NCBI GenBank assembly: GCA_963966765.1
Contig: CAXAAR010000045.1
Coordinates: 1 to 17,689, forward strand
From: Aequoribacter sp003520285
GTDB lineage: Bacteria > Pseudomonadota > Gammaproteobacteria > Pseudomonadales > Halieaceae
DNA length: 17,689 nt
Direction of reading: 5' to 3'
Of the stretch, positions 17,635 to 17,689 are shown one piece after another (position 1 is the stretch's first letter; each line of letters begins with the position of its first letter). The notes under the pieces are model-generated. The model had not been told where the DNA came from. It ran no database searches and worked only from the letters and a program-made list of their open reading frames with translations. A program made the translations under genes and the position numbers.

Positions 17635-17689
17635 TAAGGAGGTGATCCAGCCCCAGGTTCCCCTAGGGCTACCTTGTTACGACTTCACC
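17635..17689 (-). rRNA. rrs: 16S ribosomal RNA, 3' end only (cut by window edge)
   Basis: The last 55 nt of 16S on the minus strand, ending GGATCACCTCCTTA with the anti-Shine-Dalgarno CCTCC. The helix-45 region reads TAGCCCTAGGGGAACCTGGGGCTGG: compared with E. coli, one base pair of the stem is changed on both sides (G-C for C-G), so pairing is kept. The gene continues beyond the window. Confidence 0.97.

Overview
This window reads as chromosomal DNA of a gammaproteobacterium, probably marine or aquatic and close to the Cellvibrionales/Halieaceae or pseudomonad relatives. The evidence is a bacterial rRNA operon with an E. coli-like 5S and 23S, an ITS with a classical boxA, a purE-purK pair, roughly half GC, and a helix-45 variant at the 16S 3' end. 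The genus cannot be fixed from sequence reading alone. No prophage, insertion sequence, CRISPR array or integrase was seen.

Layout. (1) 39-2573, plus strand: an SbtA-type Na+/bicarbonate permease gene followed with essentially no gap by purE and purK, which overlap as TGATG. PurK consumes bicarbonate, so a bicarbonate importer leading this operon makes metabolic sense. (2) 2568-4853, minus strand: a DUF819/YjcL-type membrane protein and an Old Yellow Enzyme-family oxidoreductase, probably co-transcribed. The oxidoreductase gene runs 6 nt into the end of purK. (3) 4935-7331, plus strand: a large lipoprotein Ntn-hydrolase of the penicillin acylase family (possibly an acyl-homoserine-lactone-type acylase), followed by a 480-bp gap between convergent genes that holds hairpins but no convincing gene. 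(4) 7814-11293, minus strand: an overlapping three-gene signalling operon. It encodes a multi-TM histidine kinase with an intact HELNQP box, a second kinase of the same architecture whose phospho-acceptor His is Tyr, and a FixJ/NarL-type response regulator. Divergent from it, 11524-12438, is an XRE-type regulator with a C-terminal domain that looks GNAT-like. (5) 12539-13984, minus strand: an aldehyde dehydrogenase of the succinate-semialdehyde type. (6) 14139-17689, minus strand: the 3' end of a 16S gene, a tRNA-less ITS with boxA, the complete 23S and 5S genes, a strong intrinsic terminator, and beyond it a short 5S-like relic.

The best candidates for something undescribed are the two-kinase signalling cassette (one kinase lacking its His) with its divergent XRE-plus-unknown-domain regulator, and the coupling of a bicarbonate transporter to the bicarbonate-using step of purine synthesis.
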